A DNA stretch of 37,143 bases from RGIG5579 sp045543495. Lineage in GTDB: Bacteria; Bacillota; Clostridia; Oscillospirales; SIG627. This document shows positions 22,353 to 31,242 of the stretch, piece after piece. Both the position numbers and the translations under genes were made by a program. Within the stretch, counting starts at the first letter, position 1, and each line of letters begins with the position of its first letter. The notes beneath the pieces are model-generated. The model was not told the origin of the DNA, ran no database searches, and saw only the letters and a list, made by a program, of their open reading frames with translations. Location of the stretch: assembly GCA_045543495.1 (NCBI GenBank), contig JAZQMO010000041.1:1-37143 (forward strand), in the 5' to 3' direction.

Positions 22353-23231
22353 ATGCTGAAAAGTATGACCGGCTACGGCAGATTTTCGGACTGTATCGAC
22401 GGATTTGACATTACCTTTGAGATCCGCTCGGTCAACAACCGATACCTGGACACCAACATTCGTCTTCCCCGTGTTTACGGCTATCTGGAAGAAAAGATCA
22501 AAAAGGCCATTCAGAAAAAAGCGGCAAGAGGCAAGATCGATGCGTTTCTGACGGTGGAGCGCCCTGCGGGTGAAAGCACCGAGATCGCACTGGATGAGGC
22601 GCTGGCGGCGCAGTATGTCAAGGCACTTCGCACCATTGCCGAAAATCACGGTCTGCGGGATGACATTTCCGTTTCCTCCGTGGCTCGCTTCTCCGACATT
22701 TTCACCAAAAAGGTGAAGGAGGACGATGCCGATGCCGTTTGGCAGAAGGTGGAGATCGTGGTAGAAAAGGCGCTGGATGCCTTTTTGGAAATGAGGACCC
22801 GAGAGGGAGAAAGCCTCTTTCGTGATCTGGATGCAAGACTGGACAAGATGGAAGAGATCCTTGGGAAGATCCGCACCCATTCCGCCACGGCCTTGGATGA
22901 GTACCGTCAGAGAATGGAAGAAAAGCTCAGAGAGTATCTGCAGGATCATCAGATCGACGAGAGCCGCCTTTTGACCGAGGTGGGGATCATTGCCGACAAG
23001 ATCGACACAGGCGAGGAAATGACAAGGCTTGCCAGCCACATCAACCAGTTTCGCGGCCTGATCCGACAGGATGCCCCCTCCGGCAGAACCATGGACTTTT
23101 TGACTCAGGAATTGAACCGAGAGGTGAACACCATCGGCTCCAAGTGCTCTCAGCTTGAGGTCACCCAGCTGGTGATCGATGCCAAAAACGAGATCGAACG
23201 GATCCGCGAGCAGATCCAAAACATTGAATAG
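22353..23231 (+). CDS. yicC: YicC/YloC-family endoribonuclease
   Basis: A 292-residue protein beginning MLKSMTGYGRF, the hallmark of the YicC family, with EIRSVNNRYLD (about residue 30) and the conserved C-terminal domain RTMDFLTQELNREVNTIGSK followed by VIDAKNEIERIREQIQN. Family members are RNA endonucleases (hexameric, clam-like ring). The C-terminal DUF1732 domain carries the putative active-site acidic residues. The frame is open to 22290, but AGAAGGA upstream of the ATG at 22353 and the family N-terminus define the start. First gene of the run. Confidence 0.95.
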   Translation: MLKSMTGYGRFSDCIDGFDITFEIRSVNNRYLDTNIRLPRVYGYLEEKIKKAIQKKAARGKIDAFLTVERPAGESTEIALDEALAAQYVKALRTIAENHGLRDDISVSSVARFSDIFTKKVKEDDADAVWQKVEIVVEKALDAFLEMRTREGESLFRDLDARLDKMEEILGKIRTHSATALDEYRQRMEEKLREYLQDHQIDESRLLTEVGIIADKIDTGEEMTRLASHINQFRGLIRQDAPSGRTMDFLTQELNREVNTIGSKCSQLEVTQLVIDAKNEIERIREQIQNIE

Positions 23232-23240
23232 GAGGGCAGC

Positions 23241-23501
23241 ATGACCAACATCGGATTCGGAAACTTTGTTTCCAAAAGCCGTGTGGTGGCGGTGGCGGGC
23301 CCCGATTCCGCCCCCATCAAAAGGCTGGTTCAGGATGCCAAGGATGCAGGCATTGCCGTGGATGTGACCTGCGGCAGAAAGACTCAATCGGTGATCCTCA
23401 CCGACAGCGGCCACGTGATCCTTTCCGCACTGAACACAAAATCCATTCAGAAGCGACTGGCGGGAGAGGAAGAAAGGGACGAGATCGAAGATGAAATATG
23501 A
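23241..23501 (+). CDS. remA: RemA-like DNA-binding protein (DUF370)
   Basis: An 86-residue protein: NIGFGNFVSKSRVVAVAGPD, PIKRLVQDAKDAG, and a basic VTCGRKTQSVILTDSGHV beta region that resembles the DNA-binding surface of RemA. In Bacillus, RemA activates biofilm-matrix genes; in Clostridia it sits between yicC and gmk as here. Ten nt after yicC with GGAGG in the gap. It overlaps gmk by 11 nt. Confidence 0.93.
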   Translation: MTNIGFGNFVSKSRVVAVAGPDSAPIKRLVQDAKDAGIAVDVTCGRKTQSVILTDSGHVILSALNTKSIQKRLAGEEERDEIEDEI

Positions 23502-24111
23502 CATTGTAATCTATTCCGGTGCCGCAGGAAGCGGTAAAGGAACCGTTTTGAAGATCGCCCGTGAAAGAAACCCGAAATTGAAGCTGAGCGTTTCCATGAC
23601 CACCCGTGCCCCGAGACCGGGAGAAATAAACGGTCGTGAGTATTATTTCGTGACCCGTGAGGAGTTCTTGCAGACCTTAGAAGAGGATGGCTTTTTGGAG
23701 CACACCGAATACTGCGGCAATTTCTACGGAACCCCCAAAAAGCAGTTTTTCCAAATGATCGAGGATGGCTTTGTTCCCGTTTTGGAAATTGAGACCGACG
23801 GCGCAGGTCAGGTGATGGAAAAGCTGGAGCGCTATTTATCCGTCTTTCTCTCCCCTCCCGATTACACCACTCTGGAGGCAAGGCTGAGAGGAAGAGGAAC
23901 GGAAACGGAGGATGCCATCTCCAGGCGCCTTTCTGCCGCCAAGGAGGAGGTTCTCTGCCGCTCCGAACGGTATGAATTTCTTTTGATCAATCCCGACGGC
24001 AGAGCCGAAGAGGCCGCCGAGGCTCTTGTGGATCTTGTGGAGACAGGAAGCACCGAGCGTGATGTTCTGGTGCAGGACCGCACCAAATTCTTGGAACAAT
24101 TCCAAGGCTGA
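23491..24111 (+). CDS. gmk: Guanylate kinase
   Basis: A 206-residue GMP kinase: P-loop GAAGSGKGTV (about residues 11-20; usually GPSGAGKGT), GMP-binding SVSMTTRAPRPGE (with Met in place of the usual Tyr) and REYYFVT, HTEYCGNFYGTP, VLEIETDGA, LRGRGTETEDAISRRL. It phosphorylates GMP to GDP. The C-terminus (ERDVLVQDRTKFL) is longer than the basic domain by some 15 residues. Starts within the end of remA. Confidence 0.96.
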   Translation: MKYDIVIYSGAAGSGKGTVLKIARERNPKLKLSVSMTTRAPRPGEINGREYYFVTREEFLQTLEEDGFLEHTEYCGNFYGTPKKQFFQMIEDGFVPVLEIETDGAGQVMEKLERYLSVFLSPPDYTTLEARLRGRGTETEDAISRRLSAAKEEVLCRSERYEFLLINPDGRAEEAAEALVDLVETGSTERDVLVQDRTKFLEQFQG

Positions 24112-24165
24112 TTTTGTCATTCAATAAAAAATATAATTTTTCATTTTCTAAAGGAGGAAAATACC

Positions 24166-24420
24166 ATGATTTATCCGTCTATCAGCGATCTTTCCGATGA
24201 AGGAGTAAACCGCTACGCCCTTTCCATTGCCACCGCCAAGTGCGCAAGAAGAATTACCGACGAGCAGATCGAAAAGGCGCAGGCTCAGGCTGAAGCGAAG
24301 GACGACAAGTTTGCAAGCTACAGCTCCAAGAAGGCCATCCCCAACGAAAAGCCCGTGAAGGAAGCCATTGAGAAGCTTTATACCAGAGAATATAAGATCG
24401 TTCTCTCCGAGGAAGAATAA
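24166..24420 (+). CDS. rpoZ: RNA polymerase omega subunit
   Basis: An 84-residue protein with YPSISDLSDEGVNRYALSI, AKCARRITDEQ and the C-terminal KPVKEAIEKLYTREYKI of omega (conserved RYxLV and ARR). It promotes assembly of the polymerase beta-prime subunit. RBS AAAGGAGG precedes the ATG. It is 54 nt after gmk and only 15 nt before priA; coaBC, commonly between them in Firmicutes, is missing. Confidence 0.95.
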   Translation: MIYPSISDLSDEGVNRYALSIATAKCARRITDEQIEKAQAQAEAKDDKFASYSSKKAIPNEKPVKEAIEKLYTREYKIVLSEEE

Positions 24421-24435
24421 AAATAAGGATCGGCT

Positions 24436-26679
24436 ATGGAACAAAAACAAATCGTGAAGGTGCGTCTGCTCTCCGCTACGAAGGCTACGGACAGAGAATT
24501 TGATTATCTTTGTCCCGATTTTGTGACGCCCACGCGGGGTTCCGTAGTCAAAATCCCCTTTGGCAAGGGGAACCGAGTTCGCTTTGGCGTGGTCTGTGCC
24601 GTGACAAACAAAAAGCCGGAACGAGAATGTAAAAGTATTCTTGAGGTGGTGGATGAAAAGGCAGGCCTGACCGAGGAGCTTCTCTCCCTGTGCGATCACT
24701 TGAAGGAGCAGATCTTCTGCACCTTCGGGGAGGCCGCAAAGGCGATCCTTCCCGCCCCTGTGTATCAAAAGAGCGCAAGAAGCGTTCGCTTTCTGTCTCT
24801 TTCGGAGGGAGTGGATCCCGAAAACGCCCTTGTGAGCTTTCGGGGTAAGAACAAGGAAAAGTATTTGGAGGTGCTTCGCTATCTGTCTTTAACAGGCGAG
24901 GTGGCGGAGAAGACCTGCCGAGATCTCTTTGATTTGGATGGGGCATCCTTTTCCCTCTTGGAAAAGAAGGGACTTTTGCGAATTTGGGAAAAGGAGCGTG
25001 CCCGAAACCCCTTGGAGGGATTGGAAAAATCCAACGAAAAGGAGCACACCCTCTCTCATGACCAAAAAAGAGCACTAGAGGAATTAAAAGAAGTCAGCGA
25101 TTGCGGCAAGGCAGGAGCGGCGCTTCTTTACGGCATCACGGGGAGCGGAAAAACCGAGGTGATGCTGGCCTTATGCGACCACGTTCTGAAAAAGAATAAG
25201 ACCGTGATCTTTTTGGTGCCCGAAATTGCCCTGACGGGGCAAAGCGCCAAGCTTCTCTTTCAGCGGTACGGAGATCGGGTCGCCCTCATTCACTCCGCTC
25301 TGTCGGAGGGCGAGAGGCGAGATGCCTATGTATCCATCCGCTCGGGAGAAAAGCCCATTGTACTGGGAACCCGTAGTGCTGTTTTCGCTCCCCTTTCCGA
25401 TCTTGGCCTTATTGTGATCGACGAGGAGCAGGATCAAAGCTACAAATCCGACACACAACTCAAATACCACGCAAGAGATGTGGCCCGTTTTCGCTGTGCG
25501 AAAAACGATGCCATGCTTTTGCTTGCCTCTGCAACTCCCAGCGTGGAGTCCTTCCACAAGGCGAAGGAAGGGATTTATAAGCTGGTGAGTATGACAACTC
25601 GCTTCGGCTCGGCCTGCCTTCCCGAGGTGGAGATCGTGGATCTGAGACCCGATCTTCGGAAAAATCCCGGGATCCTTATGGGGCGAAGATTGCGCCGAGA
25701 GATCGGTGAAAATCTGGAGCGAGGCGATCAGACCATTCTTCTGATGAACCGCCGTGGCTATCGCAGGTTTGTGTCCTGTACCGCTTGCGGCGAGGTCATT
25801 CGCTGCCCCCATTGCAGTGTTTCCATGACCTTGCATAACGGAGAACGAAAGCGCCTGAGCTGTCACTACTGCGGCTACGCCATCCCTCTCCCTGACAAAT
25901 GCCCCTCCTGCGGCTCGGAGCATCTCGTGCCTCACGGATACGGGATCCAACAATTGGAGGAGGAATTGGCCGAGGTTTTCCCCAAGGCAAGAGTCTTGAG
26001 AATGGACTCCGATTCTCTCTCGGGAAAGGGGTCCCACGAAAAGCTCCTCACCGCCTTTCGCAACAAGGAGGCCGACATTCTCATCGGAACGCAGATGGTG
26101 GCCAAGGGGCACAATTTCCCCGATGTGACCCTGGTGGGCATCGTAATGGCAGACTCCTCTCTGTATATGAGCGATTTCAGAGCGGCGGAGCATTCCTTCT
26201 CCCTTCTGACTCAGGTCATCGGCAGAGCGGGTCGGGCGCAAAAAAAAGGGCGCGCCCTCATTCAGACCCTCAACCCTGCACACAATGTATTCTCCTTGGC
26301 GGCCGAACAGGATTACGACTCCTTCTTTGAAGGGGAAATTGCCCTACGGCGTGCCTTTCAGTTCCCGCCCTTTTGCCAGCTTGCTCTTTTGACTCTGGCA
26401 GACGAAAAGGAAGAGAAGGTTCTCCTTTCCTCACGAGAAATGGAAGAGGAGATCCGTTCCCTATTAAAGGGAGAGTTTCAAGATGTGAAAATGATCGTTT
26501 ACGGTCCCTTTGAAGCCCCCGTTTATCGGCTGAAAAACATTTACCGCAAACGCTTTATTATAAAATACAAAAACACCCCCCGAAGCCGCCTTTTGTTTGA
26601 GCGCCTGTTGACTCGGTTTTCCGATCCGAAATACAGCGGCGCCCGTGTGACGGCGGATATCGGCCCCGGGGTGATCTAA
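24436..26679 (+). CDS. priA: Primosomal protein N' (replication restart helicase PriA)
   Basis: A 747-residue superfamily 2 3'-5' helicase that reloads the replisome. The N-terminal 3'-DNA-binding domain (residues 1 to about 100) is followed by Walker A GITGSGKTEVML (about 236), motif II VIDEEQDQSYKSD (DEEQ where DEEH is usual), motif III LASATPS, eight zinc cysteines between about residues 450 and 500 (CTACGEVIRCPHC, CHYCGYAIPLPDKCPSCG), motif IV region TQMVAKGHNFPDV and motif VI LTQVIGRAGR. Full length. RBS weak (AAGGA about 8 nt before the ATG). Confidence 0.97.
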   Translation: MEQKQIVKVRLLSATKATDREFDYLCPDFVTPTRGSVVKIPFGKGNRVRFGVVCAVTNKKPERECKSILEVVDEKAGLTEELLSLCDHLKEQIFCTFGEAAKAILPAPVYQKSARSVRFLSLSEGVDPENALVSFRGKNKEKYLEVLRYLSLTGEVAEKTCRDLFDLDGASFSLLEKKGLLRIWEKERARNPLEGLEKSNEKEHTLSHDQKRALEELKEVSDCGKAGAALLYGITGSGKTEVMLALCDHVLKKNKTVIFLVPEIALTGQSAKLLFQRYGDRVALIHSALSEGERRDAYVSIRSGEKPIVLGTRSAVFAPLSDLGLIVIDEEQDQSYKSDTQLKYHARDVARFRCAKNDAMLLLASATPSVESFHKAKEGIYKLVSMTTRFGSACLPEVEIVDLRPDLRKNPGILMGRRLRREIGENLERGDQTILLMNRRGYRRFVSCTACGEVIRCPHCSVSMTLHNGERKRLSCHYCGYAIPLPDKCPSCGSEHLVPHGYGIQQLEEELAEVFPKARVLRMDSDSLSGKGSHEKLLTAFRNKEADILIGTQMVAKGHNFPDVTLVGIVMADSSLYMSDFRAAEHSFSLLTQVIGRAGRAQKKGRALIQTLNPAHNVFSLAAEQDYDSFFEGEIALRRAFQFPPFCQLALLTLADEKEEKVLLSSREMEEEIRSLLKGEFQDVKMIVYGPFEAPVYRLKNIYRKRFIIKYKNTPRSRLLFERLLTRFSDPKYSGARVTADIGPGVI

Positions 26680-26687
26680 GGAGTATT

Positions 26688-27161
26688 ATGGCAATTTTAA
26701 ACATTGTAAAAGACGGCGACGAGATTTTGAGAAAAAAGAGCCGTGAGGTAACCGAGATCGACAACCGCCTTCTGACCCTTTTGGAGGATATGAAGGAGAC
26801 CATGGCAAAGGCGGGCGGCGTTGGCCTTGCCGCCGTGCAGGTGGGAAAATTAAAAAAGGTCATCGTCATTGATACGGGAGAGGATCAGCTGGAATTGATC
26901 AATCCCGTGATGCTGAAAAAAAGCGGCAGTCAGGAGAGCCTGGAGGGCTGTCTTTCCTGCCCCAATCAATGGGGCATTACCAGAAGGCCCTTGAAGGTGG
27001 AGGTAGAGACCCTGACCCGTGAGGGAAAAAAGGTAAAAAAGAAGGCCGAGGGCTTTTTGGCCAAGGCCATTTGCCACGAAATGGACCATTTGGAGGGCAA
27101 GCTGTTTTACGATGAAGCAGTGAGAATGCTCTCTCCCGAGGAACTGAAGGAATATGAATAA
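26688..27161 (+). CDS. def: Peptide deformylase
   Basis: A 157-residue type 1-like deformylase that removes formyl from nascent Met. All three metal motifs are present: GVGLAAVQVG (motif 1, about residue 45), EGCLSCP (motif 2, Cys ligand, about 87) and CHEMDHLEGKLF (motif 3, HExDH with two His ligands and the catalytic Glu). It begins 8 nt after priA, and its end overlaps fmt by 8 nt; fmt makes the formyl group it removes. Confidence 0.97.
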   Translation: MAILNIVKDGDEILRKKSREVTEIDNRLLTLLEDMKETMAKAGGVGLAAVQVGKLKKVIVIDTGEDQLELINPVMLKKSGSQESLEGCLSCPNQWGITRRPLKVEVETLTREGKKVKKKAEGFLAKAICHEMDHLEGKLFYDEAVRMLSPEELKEYE

Positions 27162-28098
27162 GAAACTGATCTTTATGGGGACAGGCCCCTTTGCACTCAC
27201 GGCTCTGGAAGGGCTTTTTGCCCATTTGGAGGAGGGGGACAGCCTTTCTGTTTACACCAAGGAAGCAAAAAAAGCAGGCCGCGGTATGAAGGAAAAGGAC
27301 GGCTGCGTGGCCGCCTTTGCCCGTGAAAACGGCCTTGCGCTTTATCAGCCTCACTCCCTGAAGGAGGAGGCGGCCAAGGAGGAATTTTTGGCCTTGGAGG
27401 CAGATCTTGTGATCGTGGCCTCTTACGGACTGATCCTCCCCTCTTATGTGATCCACGCACCCACATTCGGCTGTATCAACATTCACGCTTCCCTTCTCCC
27501 CAAATACCGAGGTGCCGCTCCCATCAACCGTGCTGTTCTGGACGGAGAAAAGATGACGGGTGTGACCCTGATGCAAATGGATGAGGGGCTGGATACGGGG
27601 GATATGATCGCCGTGGAAGAAACCCCCATCGGAGAAGAGGAAACGGCAGGAGAGCTCTTTGAGAGACTTGCCCTTTTGGGTCGGGATATGCTCCTTGCGA
27701 TCCTGCCCGATGTATACGACAGAAAATTGACTCCCGTACCTCAGAACCACGAGCAATCCACCTATGCCTCCAAGCTGACGGCCGAGGATCAGGCCATTTT
27801 GTGGGAAGAGACAACGGATCGGATCCTTTGCCGTATTCGGGCTCTCTCCCCCATTCCCGGTGCCATTTGCCGCACCGAACGGGATGGCAAGATCCTGAAG
27901 ATCTACGGGGCACGTCGGGCCGAGGGGATCTTCGAAGGAAAGGCCGGTGAGGTGGTCAGCGTAAAGCCCTATGTGGTAATCAAAACCTGTGACGGCGCCA
28001 TTTCGCTCTCTCAGGTTCAGCCTGAGGGCAAGGGACGAATGGATGCCAAGGATGCAGTCAACGGAAGAAAGATCGCACAGGGAGACAGGCTTATATGA
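27154..28098 (+). CDS. fmt: Methionyl-tRNA formyltransferase
   Basis: A 314-residue enzyme that formylates Met-tRNAfMet with 10-formyl-THF. The N-terminal Rossmann domain has FMGTGPFALTALE, LVIVASYGLILPSYVI, and the catalytic INIHASLLPKYRGAAPINRA (Asn, His and SLLP), followed by GVTLMQMDEGLDTGDM. The C-terminal OB-like tRNA-binding domain (from about residue 205) includes RIRALSPIPGA. Overlaps def and rsmB (ATGA with rsmB). Confidence 0.97.
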   Translation: MNKKLIFMGTGPFALTALEGLFAHLEEGDSLSVYTKEAKKAGRGMKEKDGCVAAFARENGLALYQPHSLKEEAAKEEFLALEADLVIVASYGLILPSYVIHAPTFGCINIHASLLPKYRGAAPINRAVLDGEKMTGVTLMQMDEGLDTGDMIAVEETPIGEEETAGELFERLALLGRDMLLAILPDVYDRKLTPVPQNHEQSTYASKLTAEDQAILWEETTDRILCRIRALSPIPGAICRTERDGKILKIYGARRAEGIFEGKAGEVVSVKPYVVIKTCDGAISLSQVQPEGKGRMDAKDAVNGRKIAQGDRLI

Positions 28099-29384
28099 AC
28101 AAGGCTCGAAGAAAGGCCTATCTGTCTCTTGTGAAAAGCACAAGGGAAGGCGCTTTCGCCAATCTCGAAGCAAATTTCGTTATGAAATCCGAGGCCTTAA
28201 CGGGGGAGGATCGATCCCTGTACCGTCACCTGTATTTCGGGGTGGTGGAGAGAAAGATCACCTTGGATTATCTTCTGTCCCGCCTTTGTGATACCCCCTT
28301 GAACAAGGTTTCCCTTGAGGTGCTTTGCAATTTGGAGCTGGGTGCCTTTCAGATCCTGTTTTCGGATGGGATCCCCGACCGTGCGGCCATTTTTGAAGCA
28401 GGAGAATTGGCAAAGGAATTTACGCCCGCTTCCCTTTCTCTGATCAATGCGGTTTTGCGCAGGCTTTCCCGTGAAAAAAGCGAGACTTTGGCGTATCTTG
28501 ATCTGCCCGGCAAAAAGGGCCTTGCTCTGCGCTACGGCTACCCCCGCTATCTTGTGGGGCTTTGGCAAGAGGCCTACGGAAAAGAAACATGCGAAGCGAT
28601 CCTTGCCGCCCAAAACAAGCGAGCGGCTTTGACCCTTCGGGTAAACACCTTAAAGACCGATCTTTCCTCTCTTTCTGCCCTTTTGCAGGAGAACGGAATT
28701 TCACACCATAAAAATCCACTTTGTCAAAATGCCCTTTCCTTAGAGGAGCATACAAATCCCACAAGCCTTCCCGGCTGGGAGGAGGGACTCTTTTTCGTCC
28801 AGGATGCCGCCGCTGCCCACGCCACCGATCGCCTCGGTGCCAAAAAGGGAGAGCGGGTGCTGGATCTTTGTGCCGCTCCCGGAGGGAAAAGCTATGGTGC
28901 GGCCTTGGATATGGAGGGCGAGGGAGAAATTCTTTCCTTCGAGCTTCACGAAAACCGATTGCCCTTGATCTTGGAGGGGGCAAGGCGACTTGGGATCCGG
29001 ATCCTTTCGGCAGAGCAAAACGATTCGTCTCTGCCAAGACCGGAGCTTAGGGGGAGATTTGATCGGGTCATTTGCGATGTTCCCTGCTCCGGTTGGGGCA
29101 CCATTGCCAAGAAGCCCGATATTCGCCATAAGAAAAAGGAGGAAGCAGAAGAACTGCCCCGGCTTCAGCGAGCCATTTTGGAAAGCGCCGCAGATGCGGT
29201 GAAGGCGGGCGGTGTGATCCTGTATTCCACCTGCACCCTGAACCCTGCGGAAAACGAAGGAGTGACCGATGCCTTTTTGGCCGAGCACAAAGACTTTTGC
29301 CGTGTGGGAGAAGCGGAAACCATTTTCCCCGTGGGCGGGGAGAATGACGGTTTCTTCTGTGATTTATTAAGGAAAGAACAATAA
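28095..29384 (+). CDS. rsmB: 16S rRNA (cytosine-967-C5)-methyltransferase RsmB
   Basis: A 429-residue protein with an N-terminal NusB-like RNA-binding domain (residues 1 to about 130, LYRHLYFGVVERK) and a C-terminal NSUN SAM methyltransferase. Motif I is VLDLCAAPGGKSY (about residue 257), motif IV DVPCSGWGTIAKKPDIR with catalytic Cys, and motif VI LYSTCTLNPAENE with the second Cys. It methylates C967 of 16S rRNA. Starts by a 4-nt overlap with fmt. Confidence 0.96.
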   Translation: MNKARRKAYLSLVKSTREGAFANLEANFVMKSEALTGEDRSLYRHLYFGVVERKITLDYLLSRLCDTPLNKVSLEVLCNLELGAFQILFSDGIPDRAAIFEAGELAKEFTPASLSLINAVLRRLSREKSETLAYLDLPGKKGLALRYGYPRYLVGLWQEAYGKETCEAILAAQNKRAALTLRVNTLKTDLSSLSALLQENGISHHKNPLCQNALSLEEHTNPTSLPGWEEGLFFVQDAAAAHATDRLGAKKGERVLDLCAAPGGKSYGAALDMEGEGEILSFELHENRLPLILEGARRLGIRILSAEQNDSSLPRPELRGRFDRVICDVPCSGWGTIAKKPDIRHKKKEEAEELPRLQRAILESAADAVKAGGVILYSTCTLNPAENEGVTDAFLAEHKDFCRVGEAETIFPVGGENDGFFCDLLRKEQ

Positions 29385-29385
29385 G

Positions 29386-30444
29386 ATGCAAAAGGATCTA
29401 CGCTCTCTTTATCCCGAAGAGATCAAACAGATTTTACTGGACAACAAAATAGAAGGCTACCGTGCTGCCCAGATCGTGTCCTGGCTTGGGAAAGGGTTTT
29501 TTTCCTTTGAGGAGATGACCAATCTTTCCAAGGCCACCAGAGAAAAGCTCTCCGAACTCTTCCGCATTGACAATATGCGAGAGGCGGAGCATTTGGTCTC
29601 GAAGATCGACGGCACCACCAAATACCTTTTTACCCTGCCTGACGGAGAGTATGTGGAAAGCGTACTGCTTTCCTACAAGCACGGATACAGTGTTTGCCTT
29701 TCCACACAGGTGGGATGTAAGATGGGGTGCAAATTCTGCGCCTCCACCAAGGCGGGCTTTTGCCGCCACTTAACGGCGGGCGAGATCCTACTGCAAATGG
29801 TGGAGATCACCCGCGACAAAAGAAAGCAGGATCCCGCCTTTCGCATCGGCCACGTGGTTTTGATGGGAATCGGCGAGCCGCTTGACAATTACGACAATGT
29901 GATCCGCTTTTTAAGGCTTTGCAATCACAAGGATCTGTTCGGCATCGGCTATCGGAATATTTCCCTTTCCACCTGCGGCCTGATCCCCCAGATCTACCGC
30001 CTGATGCAAGAGGAGCTTCCCATTACCCTATCCATTTCCCTGCACGCCTCCAATTCCCGCTTGCGCTCGGAATTGATGCCCATTAACCTTCGCTATCCCT
30101 TGAAGGAATTGATGGAGGCTTGCAAGGTCTACACCGAAACAACGGGGCGGCGCATTTCCTTCGAATACGCCGTCATTGCAGGCGTAAACGACAGTCCCGA
30201 GCGGGCTCGGGAGCTGATCGGCCTTTTGGGCGGATGGCTCAATCACCTGAACCTGATCCCCGTAAACCCCACAAAGGAAACCGATTTTAAGCCGGGCGAC
30301 CGAAAAAAGATCGAGGAATTTGCCCGTGTTTTACAAAAAAGCGGTGTCAATGCCACCGTCCGTCGCACCTTGGGGGCCGATATTGAAGCGGCCTGCGGCC
30401 AATTGAGACGGGAAAAACAACAGCACCAAAACCAAAGGAGATAA
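29386..30444 (+). CDS. rlmN: 23S rRNA (adenine-2503-C2)-methyltransferase RlmN
   Basis: A 352-residue radical-SAM enzyme that methylates A2503 of 23S rRNA and A37 of some tRNAs. It has the cluster CKMGCKFCASTKAG (CxxxCxxC, about residues 110-117), VLMGIGEPLDNYDNV, SLHASNSRLRSELMPI, and the methyl-carrying C-terminal Cys in DIEAACGQLR. Full length. Starts just after the rsmB stop. Confidence 0.97.
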   Translation: MQKDLRSLYPEEIKQILLDNKIEGYRAAQIVSWLGKGFFSFEEMTNLSKATREKLSELFRIDNMREAEHLVSKIDGTTKYLFTLPDGEYVESVLLSYKHGYSVCLSTQVGCKMGCKFCASTKAGFCRHLTAGEILLQMVEITRDKRKQDPAFRIGHVVLMGIGEPLDNYDNVIRFLRLCNHKDLFGIGYRNISLSTCGLIPQIYRLMQEELPITLSISLHASNSRLRSELMPINLRYPLKELMEACKVYTETTGRRISFEYAVIAGVNDSPERARELIGLLGGWLNHLNLIPVNPTKETDFKPGDRKKIEEFARVLQKSGVNATVRRTLGADIEAACGQLRREKQQHQNQRR

Positions 30445-30446
30445 GA

Positions 30447-31226
30447 ATGCAATATTACGGTTCCACCGATCAAGGGATCCGCAGAAGCAGCAATCAGGAT
30501 GCCTTTCGGATCAAGATCGCCGGCAATTTGCTCATCGCCGCCGTTTGTGACGGGATGGGCGGTGCCAACGGCGGGAACATAGCCAGCGCCTTGGGCGTTG
30601 AGACCTACACGAAGAAGCTCACGAAATACATCAACGCCGCATTGAGCTTCGTTTATTTGGGAGACATTCCCGAATTCGGTGTTCCCTGCGAGAGCTTTCC
30701 CGACCTCAGACTGGGGGATTTCATTACCAAGTCTGTGGAGGTTGCCAATGCCGAGGTATTTTCTGCGGCGGAGCGGGATCCCTCCCTTTCGGGAATGGGG
30801 ACCACGCTCACCAGCTGTATCGTGACCCCCACAGGGGTGGTGACCGCCAACATTGGGGACAGTCGCATCTACTATGTATCGGAAGGCAAGATCTCCCTTT
30901 TGACCAAGGATCACTCCTTGGTGCAAAGCCTTGTGGATGAGGGCAAGATCTCCGAGAAGGAAGCCCTCCATCACCCCAACCGCAACATCATCCTGCGGGC
31001 GCTTGGGGTGGACGAAAAGGTGGAAGCGGATATTACCACGCATCCCATTACCGAAGGAACCCTTCTTTTGTGCAGTGACGGTCTTTCCAATTATTTTGAC
31101 GAGGATTTCTTTTTGCAAACCTTGGAAAGCAAGCGCAGCTGCAAGGAAAAGGCCTCCCTTTTGGTGGAATATGCAAACTGCTGCGGCGGAGCAGATAACA
31201 TCACCGCCGTTGTGATCAAGCTTTAG
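30447..31226 (+). CDS. stp: PP2C-type Ser/Thr phosphatase (Stp/PrpC)
   Basis: A 259-residue metal-dependent phosphatase: DQGIRRSSNQDAF, AVCDGMGGANGG (metal-binding Asp-Gly), NIGDSRIYY, SDGLSNYF and ADNITAVVI in order. It dephosphorylates proteins phosphorylated by PrkC, whose gene is the next one 16 nt later. The RRxNQD motif has RRSSNQD, which fits the family. Confidence 0.95.
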   Translation: MQYYGSTDQGIRRSSNQDAFRIKIAGNLLIAAVCDGMGGANGGNIASALGVETYTKKLTKYINAALSFVYLGDIPEFGVPCESFPDLRLGDFITKSVEVANAEVFSAAERDPSLSGMGTTLTSCIVTPTGVVTANIGDSRIYYVSEGKISLLTKDHSLVQSLVDEGKISEKEALHHPNRNIILRALGVDEKVEADITTHPITEGTLLLCSDGLSNYFDEDFFLQTLESKRSCKEKASLLVEYANCCGGADNITAVVIKL

Positions 31227-31242
31227 GAGAAAGGAGAAAATC

